A DNA stretch of 64,000 nt from positions 62,001 to 126,000 of the forward strand of contig NZ_JBKBHX010000001.1 in the NCBI RefSeq assembly GCF_046299575.1, given 5' to 3'. The stretch is from Thermaurantimonas sp046299575 (lineage in GTDB: Bacteria; Bacteroidota; Bacteroidia; Flavobacteriales; Schleiferiaceae). The notes below the pieces were generated by a model. It saw nothing but the letters and a program-made list of their open reading frames with translations, was not told the DNA's origin and did not search any database. The translations under genes and the position numbers were made by a program. Below are positions 24,749-34,542 of this stretch, one piece after another (the stretch's first letter is position 1; each line of letters begins with the position of its first letter).

Positions 24749-26518
24749 TCAATTTATGTACTTTTTTAAGATTCGTATGTATTCTGAAATAATGGATGAA
24801 ATTATTTCGTCATTCATACCGGAGTAAATCGCCTTTTCTGAGTCTGAAATAATCTTTAATAAGTTTTGGAAATCATTGGCAAAAATAGAATTTAACAATA
24901 AATCATTCAATGAAGTCTTATTAGTTTCCAAATTTTGAGAGCTTTCATAAATAATCTTCTTGAAATTTTTATTCAAGTAGTTAAGTTTTTCTTTTAGATT
25001 TACATCTGAATTTTCTACAAATCTTAAAATTTCCCTAAGTTTATTTTTTACTTCTTTTGTTTTTTGTAAAGAACCATAATAATCGATAAAAAACAATCGT
25101 AGAATTAATATAATAACAATAGACAGTAGCAAAACAAATACCCATGTAAGTAAAACAGTAGATGAACTGACTGAATAGAAAATTTTTCTTTGATTAAAAG
25201 AGTTTTTTATAAATAATATATCTTTTAAGCCTGTATTGCTTGTTAATTTATTATCTACCCTCGTTCTTGATTCAAAATTTTCTTCACTGTAATTTGAACC
25301 ACCAGTTACATTTATATGCAAATTATCAATGACTATTTCTTCATATGAATTTTTGGAAGTGTTGAAATACAAAAATGAAATTTTAGGTAGTTTGTGATTT
25401 CCATTAAATTTAGGAACGAGTATATATTCTAAGGTTTTTAAACCTTGGTATCCTTTTGATGTAATAGAATATCTTTCATATATTTTGGGTTCATATTGAT
25501 CAAATTGCTCTGAAAATGTTAATTCGGGTAGGGTAACCATTTTTATATTTCCCGAACCCTCCAATGAAATTTTTAATGAAATAGCTTCTCCTACTTTCAC
25601 TTCCGATTTGCTTAAATCAGCCTTGAGTTTCATATTTCCAACTCCGCCAGAAAATGGAGTCTTATTTGAAATTAAAGCAGGAAGAGGCTTAACTGTTATA
25701 ATGGGAACTTTATATATTGAAATTTGGTTAACAACTGTACCTGAATTAAAGAAAAGATTAAAATAATCACGTCTATTTGTAGGCACCTCAGTAGGAATAC
25801 GAACTTCAAGAGAACCTAAGTCAAATTTCCCAACTTTTTGTCCAAATATCAAAAACCTTTTTAAAGGCACAACATTGTATAATTCTCCATTTAATTGTTC
25901 CTGAAATGGTTTAGCTTCTTCTTTTATTACTTCAGAGTAGAACCCATTGAAAGATGGTTCATTTAAAATCTCAACGTTAGAAATTGAAGTCCTGTAATAC
26001 AATAAGTAATCAACTACCATCCCTTCACCAACATACAAATTATTTTTTGGAATTTTTACCTTTACAAAAGCGAGTTTTTTAGCAATAAACTTAGGATCAT
26101 TAGGATCAGATATTTCATCTGTAGAGGCAGCAGTTACTTCAATTTCAATCGGTTTAGATTTAATAATTTTGCCTCCTACATTAATTGACGCTTCAGAAAT
26201 TATAAATTTACCTACTTTTTTTGCAAGAATTATATAAGAAATCGATTGTTCAACTCTAAATCCTGTATTGTCATAAGTTGAAAATACTTTATTGTTTGGA
26301 CCAGAAACGATTGTAAAATACTCCCTAAGATTTTTTGGTTCGCTAAAGTTGGTTCCTTGTCCATTAATAGTAAAGCTAATTTCAAATTCCTCATATTTAT
26401 TAACTTTATATTTTGAAGCTCTCGAAATTAATTGATATTCTTGAGCTAGAATCATATGTGAATACTGAAGAAAAAGCGCAATCCATATAAAGGAAATGTA
26501 TTTACCAATCTTTTTCAT
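24749..26518 (-). CDS. batD: BatD: secreted/membrane protein of the Bat operon
   Basis: 589 residues. A signal peptide (ISFIWIALFLQYSHMILAQ) leads into several Ig-like beta domains of the BatD family, with KYKVNKYEEFEISFTING near the start, KIPKNNLYVGEGMVVDYLLYY (about 150-170), and KSEVKVGEAISLKISLEGSGN (about 300-320). A single transmembrane helix near residues 450-475 (VLLTWVFVLLLSIVIILIL) is followed by a cytoplasmic alpha-helical tail. The first 17 bases overlap the end of batC. The whole gene is very AT-rich, like the rest of the operon. Confidence 0.88.
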   Translation of the reverse strand: MKKIGKYISFIWIALFLQYSHMILAQEYQLISRASKYKVNKYEEFEISFTINGQGTNFSEPKNLREYFTIVSGPNNKVFSTYDNTGFRVEQSISYIILAKKVGKFIISEASINVGGKIIKSKPIEIEVTAASTDEISDPNDPKFIAKKLAFVKVKIPKNNLYVGEGMVVDYLLYYRTSISNVEILNEPSFNGFYSEVIKEEAKPFQEQLNGELYNVVPLKRFLIFGQKVGKFDLGSLEVRIPTEVPTNRRDYFNLFFNSGTVVNQISIYKVPIITVKPLPALISNKTPFSGGVGNMKLKADLSKSEVKVGEAISLKISLEGSGNIKMVTLPELTFSEQFDQYEPKIYERYSITSKGYQGLKTLEYILVPKFNGNHKLPKISFLYFNTSKNSYEEIVIDNLHINVTGGSNYSEENFESRTRVDNKLTSNTGLKDILFIKNSFNQRKIFYSVSSSTVLLTWVFVLLLSIVIILILRLFFIDYYGSLQKTKEVKNKLREILRFVENSDVNLKEKLNYLNKNFKKIIYESSQNLETNKTSLNDLLLNSIFANDFQNLLKIISDSEKAIYSGMNDEIISSIISEYIRILKKYIN

Positions 26519-27185
26519 TTTTTCCTGTTTTATTTTTCTTTTTTTCTTTATTTCTAACCTTTTCCTGAATTGACTGATCCTTTGATTCGATATATTTTAA
26601 GATATTCTCTAATATTTTTTCATCCATCTCTATTTTATTATCCGAATTATTTCCTTCATTTGTACTTGTGTTTTGTTTTCTATTTTCTTCTTTTGATTCA
26701 TTGGTATTTTGGGAATTATTATTATTATTATTTTGATTCTGACCAGTCATAATCATCGAATATGTTCTGGCATAATTATACTGTGTTTCAGCATCTTCCG
26801 GATTCAAAATAAGGGCATTTCTGTATGCTTCCAATGCATTTCTATAATCTTTCCTTTGGTAATATGAATTACCAAGATTATGAAATGCCCTTGAACGAAT
26901 TTTTTTATCTTCGGTTGATTGTGCTAAGTTCTCAAAAATTGAAATAGCTTTATCAAAGTTGTTTAACTTATAGATAGAATTACCATAATTGTACTGAGCT
27001 TCATCAGCTGGCTTATCTTTTCGTTTAGAGATAGCTTCTCTATACATATTACTGGCCTCTTCATATCTTTTTTTGTCGAAGTATTCATTACCTTCATTTA
27101 TTTTTCTTTTATACGGTGAAATTTGCCCTAGCACAATAGAAATATTTATTAAGTAAAAAATTACTATTTTTATAAAATCTTTCAT
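26502..27185 (-). CDS. batC: BatC: TPR protein
   Basis: 227 residues with a signal peptide (FIKIVIFYLINISIVLGQ), four TPR-like units (about 30-150, including QYNYGNSIYKLNNFDKAISI and FHNLGNSYYQRKDYRNALEA), an asparagine run near residue 155 encoded by an (ATT/AAT)6 repeat at about 26714-26731, and a highly charged tail ending KKKNKTGKNEKDW. It overlaps batB by four bases (ATGA) and batD by 17, so translation is coupled throughout. Confidence 0.85.
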   Translation of the reverse strand: MKDFIKIVIFYLINISIVLGQISPYKRKINEGNEYFDKKRYEEASNMYREAISKRKDKPADEAQYNYGNSIYKLNNFDKAISIFENLAQSTEDKKIRSRAFHNLGNSYYQRKDYRNALEAYRNALILNPEDAETQYNYARTYSMIMTGQNQNNNNNNSQNTNESKEENRKQNTSTNEGNNSDNKIEMDEKILENILKYIESKDQSIQEKVRNKEKKKNKTGKNEKDW

Positions 27186-28198
27186 TTCTTTAAGATAAAG
27201 TACAAATAATCAAATACTATTAAATCAATTAATAATAATATGCAAGCAACGAAAAGTGGAATATAGTATAAATTTGAATATCCACTTTGTATGTTTCTTT
27301 CCGTGTCAATACGTTTTGCCTTATCAATTTCTTGTAATAATACTGAAGATATTTGAGAAATAGATTTTGATTGAAGGTATAATCCATCTAATTTTTGAGC
27401 TAATTCTTTGAGTTGATTTTCATTTAGTTTAGAAATCACCACATTTCCAAGATTATCTCTCTTATAATCTTTTCCCAGATTATTAGAAATAGGAATCGGT
27501 CCTCCAACTACAGTACCCACACCTACAATCAATAATTTTATATTTAATTCTCTAAAGTTTTCAAGAATTCTTTTCATTTGGCCTTCATGTTCTTCACCAT
27601 CGGTAAGAAGAATCAAAATTCTATCCGCAGAACTTGATGGATTGAACAAAGAAATAGAGCGCATCAGTGCCTCCTCAATATTGGTTCCTTGTGTTAAAAT
27701 ATAATCTGTATTAATGGACTTTACCATAGATATTACATTCTCTAAATCTGAGGTCATTGGTTGTAGAATGGCTGCTGTACCGGCATAAGCAACTAATCCA
27801 ACCATATCATCTTCGATGTTCTTTAAAATATTTAGTAAAATTTGACGAGAGAATTCTAATCGATTAGGTGATATATCATCAGCTAACATACTATTGGAAA
27901 TATCTAAACAAAATACTATTTCGCAACTCGATGATTGTTTTTTTCGAGTTGCAGTGTATTCTCTCGGATTTGCTACAGATAAAAACAAAAATATCAGAAT
28001 AAAAAATTTTACAAAATATTTACTTATAATCCTTTTGTAATCAAAGTTTTTAAATATTCTTTCATAAAAAACATTTTCGACAATATCTCTAGATTTTTTT
28101 TTAAATTTAATAATTAAAATACCAGATATAAAAAATAATATTATAGAAAGGAAAACGCCGTAAATGAAGTAGTCAAAATATTGAAATTCGATGTTCAT
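27182..28198 (-). CDS. batB: BatB: membrane-anchored VWA protein
   Basis: 338 residues: two N-terminal hydrophobic helices (about 11-30 and 62-75), then a von Willebrand A domain with an intact MIDAS metal site, DISNS at 99-103, threonine in MTSDLENVI, and aspartate in LLTDGEEHEG. It ends with a transmembrane helix (LYYIPLFVACILLLIDLIVF). VWA domains bind protein partners through a metal ion, so BatA and BatB may form a surface complex in the inner membrane that faces the periplasm or cytoplasm. Four-base ATGA overlaps link it to batA and batC. Confidence 0.9.
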   Translation of the reverse strand: MNIEFQYFDYFIYGVFLSIILFFISGILIIKFKKKSRDIVENVFYERIFKNFDYKRIISKYFVKFFILIFLFLSVANPREYTATRKKQSSSCEIVFCLDISNSMLADDISPNRLEFSRQILLNILKNIEDDMVGLVAYAGTAAILQPMTSDLENVISMVKSINTDYILTQGTNIEEALMRSISLFNPSSSADRILILLTDGEEHEGQMKRILENFRELNIKLLIVGVGTVVGGPIPISNNLGKDYKRDNLGNVVISKLNENQLKELAQKLDGLYLQSKSISQISSVLLQEIDKAKRIDTERNIQSGYSNLYYIPLFVACILLLIDLIVFDYLYFILKK

Positions 28199-29184
28199 TC
28201 AATTAAATTTCTAAACAGAATTAATTTTAGTAGCCAATCCAACAAAAATAAAGCCAAACCGGAATATAAAAAGTGCATAAAATATTCGCGTTTTGTGTCA
28301 TATTTTATCTCGGTTATTTTTGACCTTTCAAGTTTATTTATTTCATCGTAAATTTTTTTCAAAGCTTCACTATCTGTAGCTCTGTAATAGCTAGCACCTG
28401 TAATATTCGCAATCTTTTTAAGTAAATTTTCATCTATCGTTACCTGGCGATTTTCAAAGATTAAATTACCGGAAAAATCATATGCTACTGGCGTTAAGGC
28501 GTAACCTTTTGTACCCACACCTATAGTATAAACTCTAATTCCAAATTTTGCTGCCATTTCAGCGGCTGTGATAGGATCAATCTCTCCACTATTGTTTTCA
28601 CCATCGCTCATTAAAATAATAACCTTACTTTTTGTTGGTGAGTTTTTAATTCGATTTACTGCAGTTGCCAAACCCATTCCTATAGCCGTACCATCATCCA
28701 CTAAGCCATAAGAAATTTCATCAATCGCATTTACGAGTGCATTTTTATCACTTGTCAATGGAATTTTAGTAAAACTCTCTCCTGCATAAAGAACTATTCC
28801 AATTAAATCATCTGTTCTGTTTAGTACAAACTCAGTAGCCACTTTTTTTGTAGCACTAAGTCTATCAGGTTTAAAATCTCTTGCCAACATACTTGCTGAT
28901 ATATCGATGGCAAGTATTATTGAAATTCCCTGTCCATCTAAAGTTTTTCTGAATTCTTGTTTAACATATGGCCCCGATGCAGAAATTAGTAAAAGAATAA
29001 TTGAGAAAGCTTTAAGCAGTTTTCCAATTATCTCAGGATTAATAAAACGACTATTAAATTGGATAAATGAATTATGGCTTACTATTAAATTGGGATAGAA
29101 TTGCCTTTTTGTAACAAAATAATTAATTATGTATAGAATTGGGATGACTAAAAGTAATAATAAGTAAGGCCTCTCAAATAACAT
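28195..29184 (-). CDS. batA: BatA: membrane-anchored VWA protein
   Basis: 329 residues, paralogous to BatB. Hydrophobic N-terminus (PYLLLLLVIPILYIINYFV) and second helix (AFSIILLLISASG), VWA domain with MIDAS DISAS (94-98), threonine in IPLTSDKNALV, and LMSDGENNSG, then a C-terminal helix (FLYSGLALFLLDWLLKLILF). A TTG at 29193 could extend it by three residues; ATG 29184 is preferred. The upstream gene ends nine bases before it. Confidence 0.9.
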   Translation of the reverse strand: MLFERPYLLLLLVIPILYIINYFVTKRQFYPNLIVSHNSFIQFNSRFINPEIIGKLLKAFSIILLLISASGPYVKQEFRKTLDGQGISIILAIDISASMLARDFKPDRLSATKKVATEFVLNRTDDLIGIVLYAGESFTKIPLTSDKNALVNAIDEISYGLVDDGTAIGMGLATAVNRIKNSPTKSKVIILMSDGENNSGEIDPITAAEMAAKFGIRVYTIGVGTKGYALTPVAYDFSGNLIFENRQVTIDENLLKKIANITGASYYRATDSEALKKIYDEINKLERSKITEIKYDTKREYFMHFLYSGLALFLLDWLLKLILFRNLIE

Positions 29185-29193
29185 TTGAACCAA

Positions 29194-30093
29194 CTAATTT
29201 TTCTGGGTTTGGATGATGAAAGGATTTTGTTTCTGACTTTGAATAAATAGAAGTAAATTTTGTATAGTTTCTTGGGTTTTTACTCTATTGTCGGACGCCT
29301 TTGCAAACTTTATCATCTCCGAATATTTAAAAAATTGTTTCAGCATTTCATTATAGTAAATACTTAATGGCAAAGAAGAGATTAATGAAAGGATTTCTGA
29401 AGTTGTAGATTCTAAAAAGGGTTGGTTGTATTTTTTTTCTAAATATTCGCGTATTAGACTATCAATCTTAAAAAAAAACTCGCTTGATTGCATTCCATTT
29501 TTCTCATATATATTCGAATATTCTTTTATACTTTTAATTATTTGGTCTTCCAGGCTTATCTGGGGCATTTCTTCTTTGTCAATTGTATTTTCTCTTTTCG
29601 GTAAATATTTTATTAAAATGAAAAGAAGTATCACAGTTACTACTATTAACGATATCCATAATATCCAACGATTGTCGTAAAAGGAAATATTTTCCTTTAT
29701 ATCATAAATTTCAACTTCATCATTGAGTGGCGGAATAAACACATGTACTGTTACAGGATCTGAAAAAAGCTTATTAGAATCTATCAGAAAAATAAGCGGC
29801 TGAAGGGTAAAAACCCCAGTATCAAATAATACAGCATTAAGTTTTGTAAAAATATTATTTGAGTCTATTAACAAAGTATCCCATTTAGAAAGAAAATAGA
29901 ATCCACTTAAAGTATCACTAAACTCAGGATAAATTATACGCTCAGACTTTGGCAATTGAAAAATTAAATCAAAAGATTGACCAATAGCTATGCTGTTAGA
30001 TTTTAGAATAACTTTCACTTTCTCAGATTGTGAAAAAACCTGAAAAGAAAAAAATAAAAGTATTACAAAACTCGCACTTAATCTTCGTTTCAT
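29194..30093 (-). CDS. Bat-operon membrane protein of unknown function
   Basis: 299 residues between the DUF58 gene and batA, the position where Bacteroidota usually carry a poorly conserved gene. Signal peptide (LSASFVILLFFSFQVFSQ), an Ig-like periplasmic domain (SEKVKVILKSNSIAIGQSFD...), one transmembrane helix (WILWISLIVVTVILLFILIKY, about 143-163), then a cytoplasmic helical tail with QPFLESTTSEILSLISSLPL and a four-helix-like end. The layout (beta domain, single helix, helical tail) is a small version of BatD. It overlaps the DUF58 gene by four bases. Confidence 0.8.
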   Translation of the reverse strand: MKRRLSASFVILLFFSFQVFSQSEKVKVILKSNSIAIGQSFDLIFQLPKSERIIYPEFSDTLSGFYFLSKWDTLLIDSNNIFTKLNAVLFDTGVFTLQPLIFLIDSNKLFSDPVTVHVFIPPLNDEVEIYDIKENISFYDNRWILWISLIVVTVILLFILIKYLPKRENTIDKEEMPQISLEDQIIKSIKEYSNIYEKNGMQSSEFFFKIDSLIREYLEKKYNQPFLESTTSEILSLISSLPLSIYYNEMLKQFFKYSEMIKFAKASDNRVKTQETIQNLLLFIQSQKQNPFIIQTQKN

Positions 30094-30953
30094 CTTTCAG
30101 AAAAGTACTTTATTAATGACTTCAAATAATTGTCATTTGTAGTAAGGTCAATAAAACCAGCAGAAAATTTCTGAAACATCTTTTTCACATGCTCATTTTT
30201 TTTATTGCGATATTCAATATATGATTGAACATTCTTTTTATTAAGATTAATCCAATAGGATGTATTGGTTTCAATATCTGTTACTTTAATATAACCTAAC
30301 GGTGGAAAATATATTTCAATAGGATCTTGTACTCGTATTGCTGTTACATCGTGATATGCACATAATTTTCTGAAATGTTTTTCATTGTAATCATCAATCA
30401 TAAAGTCAGATATTAAAAAGATTATTGTTCTTTTTTTGAATACTTTATTTACATATTGAATTGCTTCGTTAATCGAAGAAGATGGTGAAATATTATTATT
30501 AAAAACTAGTTCTCTGATGATTTTGAGTGCATGAAATCTGCCCTTAGCGGGCTTTAGAACTTTTTCTACTTTATCGGTAAAAGTAATTAATCCTACCTTA
30601 TCGTTGTTTTTAAGTGCAGATAGGGTTATTAATGCGGCTATTTCAGCTACGTAGTCCGATTTTTCGGCATTTTTTGTACCATATGACATCGATGTGCTGT
30701 GATCAACTAAAAGCAAAATGGTCAGCTCTCTTTCCTCCTCCATTATTTTCACATGTGGTTCAGAAAGACGAGCTGTAACCTTCCAATCGATGCGTCTAAT
30801 GTCATCGCCATAGGTGTAAGGTCTTACTTCTGAAAAAGTTAGACCCTTGCCTTTGAAAGCAGAGTGATAACTTCCTGTAAGAATATCATTACTTTGCTTC
30901 TTGGTTTTAATCTCTATCTGTCTTACCTTTTTTAGCAGCTCTTTTGTATCCAT
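30090..30953 (-). CDS. DUF58 (VWA-like) protein of the MoxR/Bat operon
   Basis: 287 residues, no signal peptide. The DUF58 signature lies at GKGLTFSEVRPYTYGDDIRR and GDDIRRIDWKVTARL (49-63), and a VWA-like fold with a MIDAS-type DHSTS (84-88) follows, with the second aspartate in LISDFMIDDYN. These proteins accompany MoxR ATPases and are thought to be their substrate adaptors. It directly follows the moxR stop (no gap) and overlaps the next gene by four bases (ATGA). Confidence 0.9.
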   Translation of the reverse strand: MDTKELLKKVRQIEIKTKKQSNDILTGSYHSAFKGKGLTFSEVRPYTYGDDIRRIDWKVTARLSEPHVKIMEEERELTILLLVDHSTSMSYGTKNAEKSDYVAEIAALITLSALKNNDKVGLITFTDKVEKVLKPAKGRFHALKIIRELVFNNNISPSSSINEAIQYVNKVFKKRTIIFLISDFMIDDYNEKHFRKLCAYHDVTAIRVQDPIEIYFPPLGYIKVTDIETNTSYWINLNKKNVQSYIEYRNKKNEHVKKMFQKFSAGFIDLTTNDNYLKSLIKYFSER

Positions 30954-31955
30954 TTAAGGTACCTGGATAGTTTCAATTAATTTGTCGATGATGTAATCAG
31001 TAGTCAACTCCTCAGCATCTGCCTCATAAGTAAGACCTATTCTGTGTCTAAAAACATCGTGTATTACACTTTTTACGTCGTCGGGCAGTACAAAAGGTCT
31101 ACCCTGTAAAAACGCGTTAGCTTTAGCTGCTTTTGCTAAAGCCAACGTAGCCCTTGGTGACACCCCATAAGAAATAAGGGCTTTTAGTGGGGCCAAACCG
31201 TATAACTGCGGCTTACGAGTAGCAAATACCAGGTCAACGATGTATTTTTCAATTTTCTCGTCCATGTAAATAGACGAAACCAAACGTCGGCCATCCAACA
31301 CCTGTGAAAGTGAGGCTACTTGTGATACATTTATATCATCAAGTTGATTGACATAATTCCTTAAAATTCTCAATTCATCCTCTTCATTGGGATAGGTAAT
31401 AACTACCTTCATAAAAAATCGATCGAGCTGTGCCTCTGGCAATGGGTAAGTACCCTCCTGTTCAAGGGGGTTCTGTGTGGCTAGCACTAAAAACGGCTCC
31501 GGTATTTGAAAAGTTTCTTCGCCAATGGTCACTTGTTTTTCCTGCATAGCCTCGAGCAGAGCACTTTGTACTTTGGCAGGGGCCCTATTGATCTCGTCGG
31601 CTAATATAAAATTCCCAAAAATGGGACCTTTGCGAACAGTAAATTCATTTTTTTGTACATTATATATTTGGGTGCCTACAACATCAGAAGGCAATAAATC
31701 GGGCGTAAACTGTATTCTTGAAAATTTTGCATCAAAGCACGAAGCCAGAGATTTAATTGCCAGGGTTTTAGCTAATCCGGGTACCCCCTCAAGCAATATA
31801 TGACCTGAAGAGAGTAACCCGATTAAAAGTCTGTCGACCATGTACTCCTGTCCGATCAAGACTTTCGAAAGTTCGTTTTTTATATCCTTTATAAATTGAG
31901 AGGATTTCTCTATTTCTTCCGCTATGATTTGCAATTCTTTATTAATTTCACTCAT
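30954..31955 (-). CDS. MoxR-family AAA+ ATPase
   Basis: First gene of the Bat operon, 333 residues. The AAA+ core has Walker A GVPGLAKT (57-64), Walker B FILADE (116-121) followed by INRAPAKVQSALLEAMQE, sensor 1 LATQNP, and sensor 2 in YGVSPRATLALAKAAKA. MoxR ATPases act as chaperones that activate or load metal into partner proteins with VWA domains, here presumably BatA, BatB and the DUF58 protein. The gene is less AT-rich than the rest of the operon, as expected for its stronger conservation. Confidence 0.93.
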   Translation of the reverse strand: MSEINKELQIIAEEIEKSSQFIKDIKNELSKVLIGQEYMVDRLLIGLLSSGHILLEGVPGLAKTLAIKSLASCFDAKFSRIQFTPDLLPSDVVGTQIYNVQKNEFTVRKGPIFGNFILADEINRAPAKVQSALLEAMQEKQVTIGEETFQIPEPFLVLATQNPLEQEGTYPLPEAQLDRFFMKVVITYPNEEDELRILRNYVNQLDDINVSQVASLSQVLDGRRLVSSIYMDEKIEKYIVDLVFATRKPQLYGLAPLKALISYGVSPRATLALAKAAKANAFLQGRPFVLPDDVKSVIHDVFRHRIGLTYEADAEELTTDYIIDKLIETIQVP

Positions 31956-32148
31956 CTATATTTTATTTGTAAGCAAAAATATTAACCTATGTAAATTAAA
32001 GAGTTGTATAAAAATTGTCTAACATTAAAAGATTAATTAAAATTCCCAATCATGGAAATACTTTTCAATATTGGACAAATCAATTCATTGAAATAGAACG
32101 TAATGCCTGAATTTCAAAGTATTAAAACTGCATAAGCTAATGGAATAA
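31956..32148. other. Divergent intergenic region between moxR and the 7TM kinase
   Basis: 193 bases of AT-rich sequence. It holds the moxR promoter element on the minus strand and, nearer the kinase, an inverted repeat TTGAAAT (32088-32094) / ATTTCAA (32111-32117) with a 16-base gap. No RNA gene is evident. Confidence 0.5.
31974..31981 (-). promoter_or_regulatory. -7 element (TATTTTTG) of the moxR-bat operon
   Basis: A perfect TAnnTTTG match on the minus strand, 18 bases upstream of the moxR ATG. No clear -33 element at the usual distance. Confidence 0.4.
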
Positions 32149-34542
32149 ATGTTGAACCAACAAATGATTATGTTCAGAATATTAAATTTAATTTTTGTTT
32201 TTCTTTTAATCACCTCTAAATCTGCAGGTCAAGTATTTGACTTGACTACTAAAAACTATTACAATGATTATCCCACAGTATTAAAAAGTGGATGGATTTA
32301 CTTTCCAAATGAGTTTTACTCAAGCAAACAAATAAACTCGTTAAAAAATCTGAGAGGATATAGAATCAACGCTGACGAAACCTGGCACAAATTAAATAAA
32401 GCTGGAATTATTGAATCAAATACAGGCTATGGAACATACTATGCTCGTATAAAATTAGGTGAAGAAAACCCACGTCTTGCTTTAAAATTTCCAAAAATTT
32501 ACTGTGCTTCAAAATTTTATGTTAATGGAGACCTTTATACTTCTGTAGGAGAAGTTTCAAAAGACAAAAGCAGTTATAAACCCGCACTAAAAACAGTTTT
32601 TATAGAATTAGACCCTCAGAAAAGCAAAACATTTGATATTGTAATTCACGTATCAAATTTTGATCATTTTGAAGGTGGAATTACATCACCACCTATTATT
32701 GGAGCACATAATTATTTGTTAAACATTAATAATAAAATTCTTATTACTGATGCGATAATATTAGGTTCATTTCTTGTTAGTGCAATTATCTTCTTTTTTA
32801 TATACTTTATGGGAAAATTAAGTTACGAATTTATATCTTTCTCATTTTTCTCATTATTTTTTACTATTCAATATAGCATTTACAAAAGCGACATATTCAG
32901 TTCATTTTTTCAAGGTATAAATTATAATCTGTTTATTAAAATTGGCGTATTTTCAATGATGTTAACATTTAGCTCATTTATAATTTACATCTATTACAAT
33001 TTTCCAAAGTATTTAAATAAAAACATAGCATTTGTATTAGGCTTTATATTGCTTTTATTTGGTGTAATAGGAATTATTATACCAACGTATTTTATTACTA
33101 TGATCCTTCCAGCATTTTTTCTTGGGTTTGTTCCTGTAATTACATTATATCTTTTTTATGTTTTTTCAAAAACTGTAATTTTTAACGAGCGAAAGAAAAT
33201 TTTAAGTTCGTTAGGTGCTTTTTCATTGCTTCTTTTAAGTTTTTACTTTTTAAATAATGAATTTCACCTCTTCACATCTAATGTACTTATTGATGGAATT
33301 ATATTTTTCCTGTTTTTAGGAATACATGTTTTTCTCTTGATGTACAAATACAGCGTAAGAATCAAACAACTTTATTTAGCAGTAGAAGAATCAGCAAGAG
33401 CAAAAAATGAATTTATTTCAACGATGTCTCATGAGCTGAGAACTCCTTTGAATGGAATTATGGGAATGGCCTCGATGTTAAAAACAAATGAAACTGATCC
33501 AAATAGACTTAATAAGGTTGAAAGTATCATTCAAAATACTGAAAGATTGACCTCTATTATCGACGATATTTTAAATTTAAGTGACTTAGAGTCTGGTAAA
33601 ATTCAATTAAAATACAACAAATTAAATATTAGAGAAATTATCAATAAAAGTGTAGAATTGACAAATCACTTTAGAAAAGATAAGAGTATAGATTTGGATA
33701 TTTTAATAGATCCAACTATTGATGAAGTTCTCGTTGGAGACGAGTTGCGAATCAAACAAATATTTGTTCATTTTATAAGTAATGCATTTAAATTTACACA
33801 AAAAGGGAAAGTTGTAATATCAGGAAAGTTATTGAAAAATAATGATAATATTCAAGAAATAGAATTTTCAATTTCAGATACTGGTCAGGGAATTTCAAAG
33901 GAAAAATTAAATGATCTATTTAACAGCTTTAAACAGGCCGATGGATCACATGCGCGTAAGCACGGCGGAATAGGATTAGGCTTAGCATTAGCCCAACAGT
34001 TAATTAACTTAATGGGTGGATCAATAAGTGTAAAAAGTGAAATTAATAAAGGCAGCACATTCACCTTCAACATTTTACTGCGCAAAGCTGATAAAACAAG
34101 CATTGTAAAAGAAAATACAGTATTCAGAAAGATTGAACTTGATCCTTCTTTAAAATTGCTTGTAGCTGAGGATAATCCGGTGAACCAAAAGTTGATGTTA
34201 ATGATGTTAAAAAATCTTGGATATACGGCTGACATAGCAGAAAATGGAAAAGTAGCAGTTGATAAGGCTTTATCAAATAGATATGACATCATTTTTATGG
34301 ACATACAAATGCCCGAAATGGATGGATTAGAAGCCACTAAACAAATATTGAAAAATATTAGCGATAGACCCGTAATTATAGCAGTAACAGCTAACGCGAC
34401 CGATAGGGATAGAGATGAATGTTTAGAAGTAGGAATGAATGATTTTGTATCAAAGCCCGTAAAGCCTCTTGAAATTAAAGAATGTATATTAAAGTGGCAA
34501 GGACTTAGAAGCTTTTTAAATGAGAATAAAATTGCTATTTGA
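32149..34542 (+). CDS. 7TM-DISM-type hybrid sensor histidine kinase with receiver domain
   Basis: 797 residues. Signal sequence (LNLIFVFLLITSKSAGQ), a periplasmic galactose-binding-like domain (about 25-185, with GTYYARIKL and ASKFYVNGDLY strands), seven transmembrane helices (about 195-400), a short coiled coil (QLYLAVEESARAKNEF), HisKA with His428 in TMSHELRTPLNG, HATPase (N-box FISNAFKF, DTGQGIS, GGIGLGLALAQ), then a receiver domain with phospho-acceptor Asp718 in FMDIQMPEMDG and the KPVKP lysine. The input module is the 7TMR-DISM type, which often senses carbohydrates or other small ligands. Its last eight bases overlap the convergent glycosyltransferase gene. Confidence 0.9.
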   Translation: MLNQQMIMFRILNLIFVFLLITSKSAGQVFDLTTKNYYNDYPTVLKSGWIYFPNEFYSSKQINSLKNLRGYRINADETWHKLNKAGIIESNTGYGTYYARIKLGEENPRLALKFPKIYCASKFYVNGDLYTSVGEVSKDKSSYKPALKTVFIELDPQKSKTFDIVIHVSNFDHFEGGITSPPIIGAHNYLLNINNKILITDAIILGSFLVSAIIFFFIYFMGKLSYEFISFSFFSLFFTIQYSIYKSDIFSSFFQGINYNLFIKIGVFSMMLTFSSFIIYIYYNFPKYLNKNIAFVLGFILLLFGVIGIIIPTYFITMILPAFFLGFVPVITLYLFYVFSKTVIFNERKKILSSLGAFSLLLLSFYFLNNEFHLFTSNVLIDGIIFFLFLGIHVFLLMYKYSVRIKQLYLAVEESARAKNEFISTMSHELRTPLNGIMGMASMLKTNETDPNRLNKVESIIQNTERLTSIIDDILNLSDLESGKIQLKYNKLNIREIINKSVELTNHFRKDKSIDLDILIDPTIDEVLVGDELRIKQIFVHFISNAFKFTQKGKVVISGKLLKNNDNIQEIEFSISDTGQGISKEKLNDLFNSFKQADGSHARKHGGIGLGLALAQQLINLMGGSISVKSEINKGSTFTFNILLRKADKTSIVKENTVFRKIELDPSLKLLVAEDNPVNQKLMLMMLKNLGYTADIAENGKVAVDKALSNRYDIIFMDIQMPEMDGLEATKQILKNISDRPVIIAVTANATDRDRDECLEVGMNDFVSKPVKPLEIKECILKWQGLRSFLNENKIAI

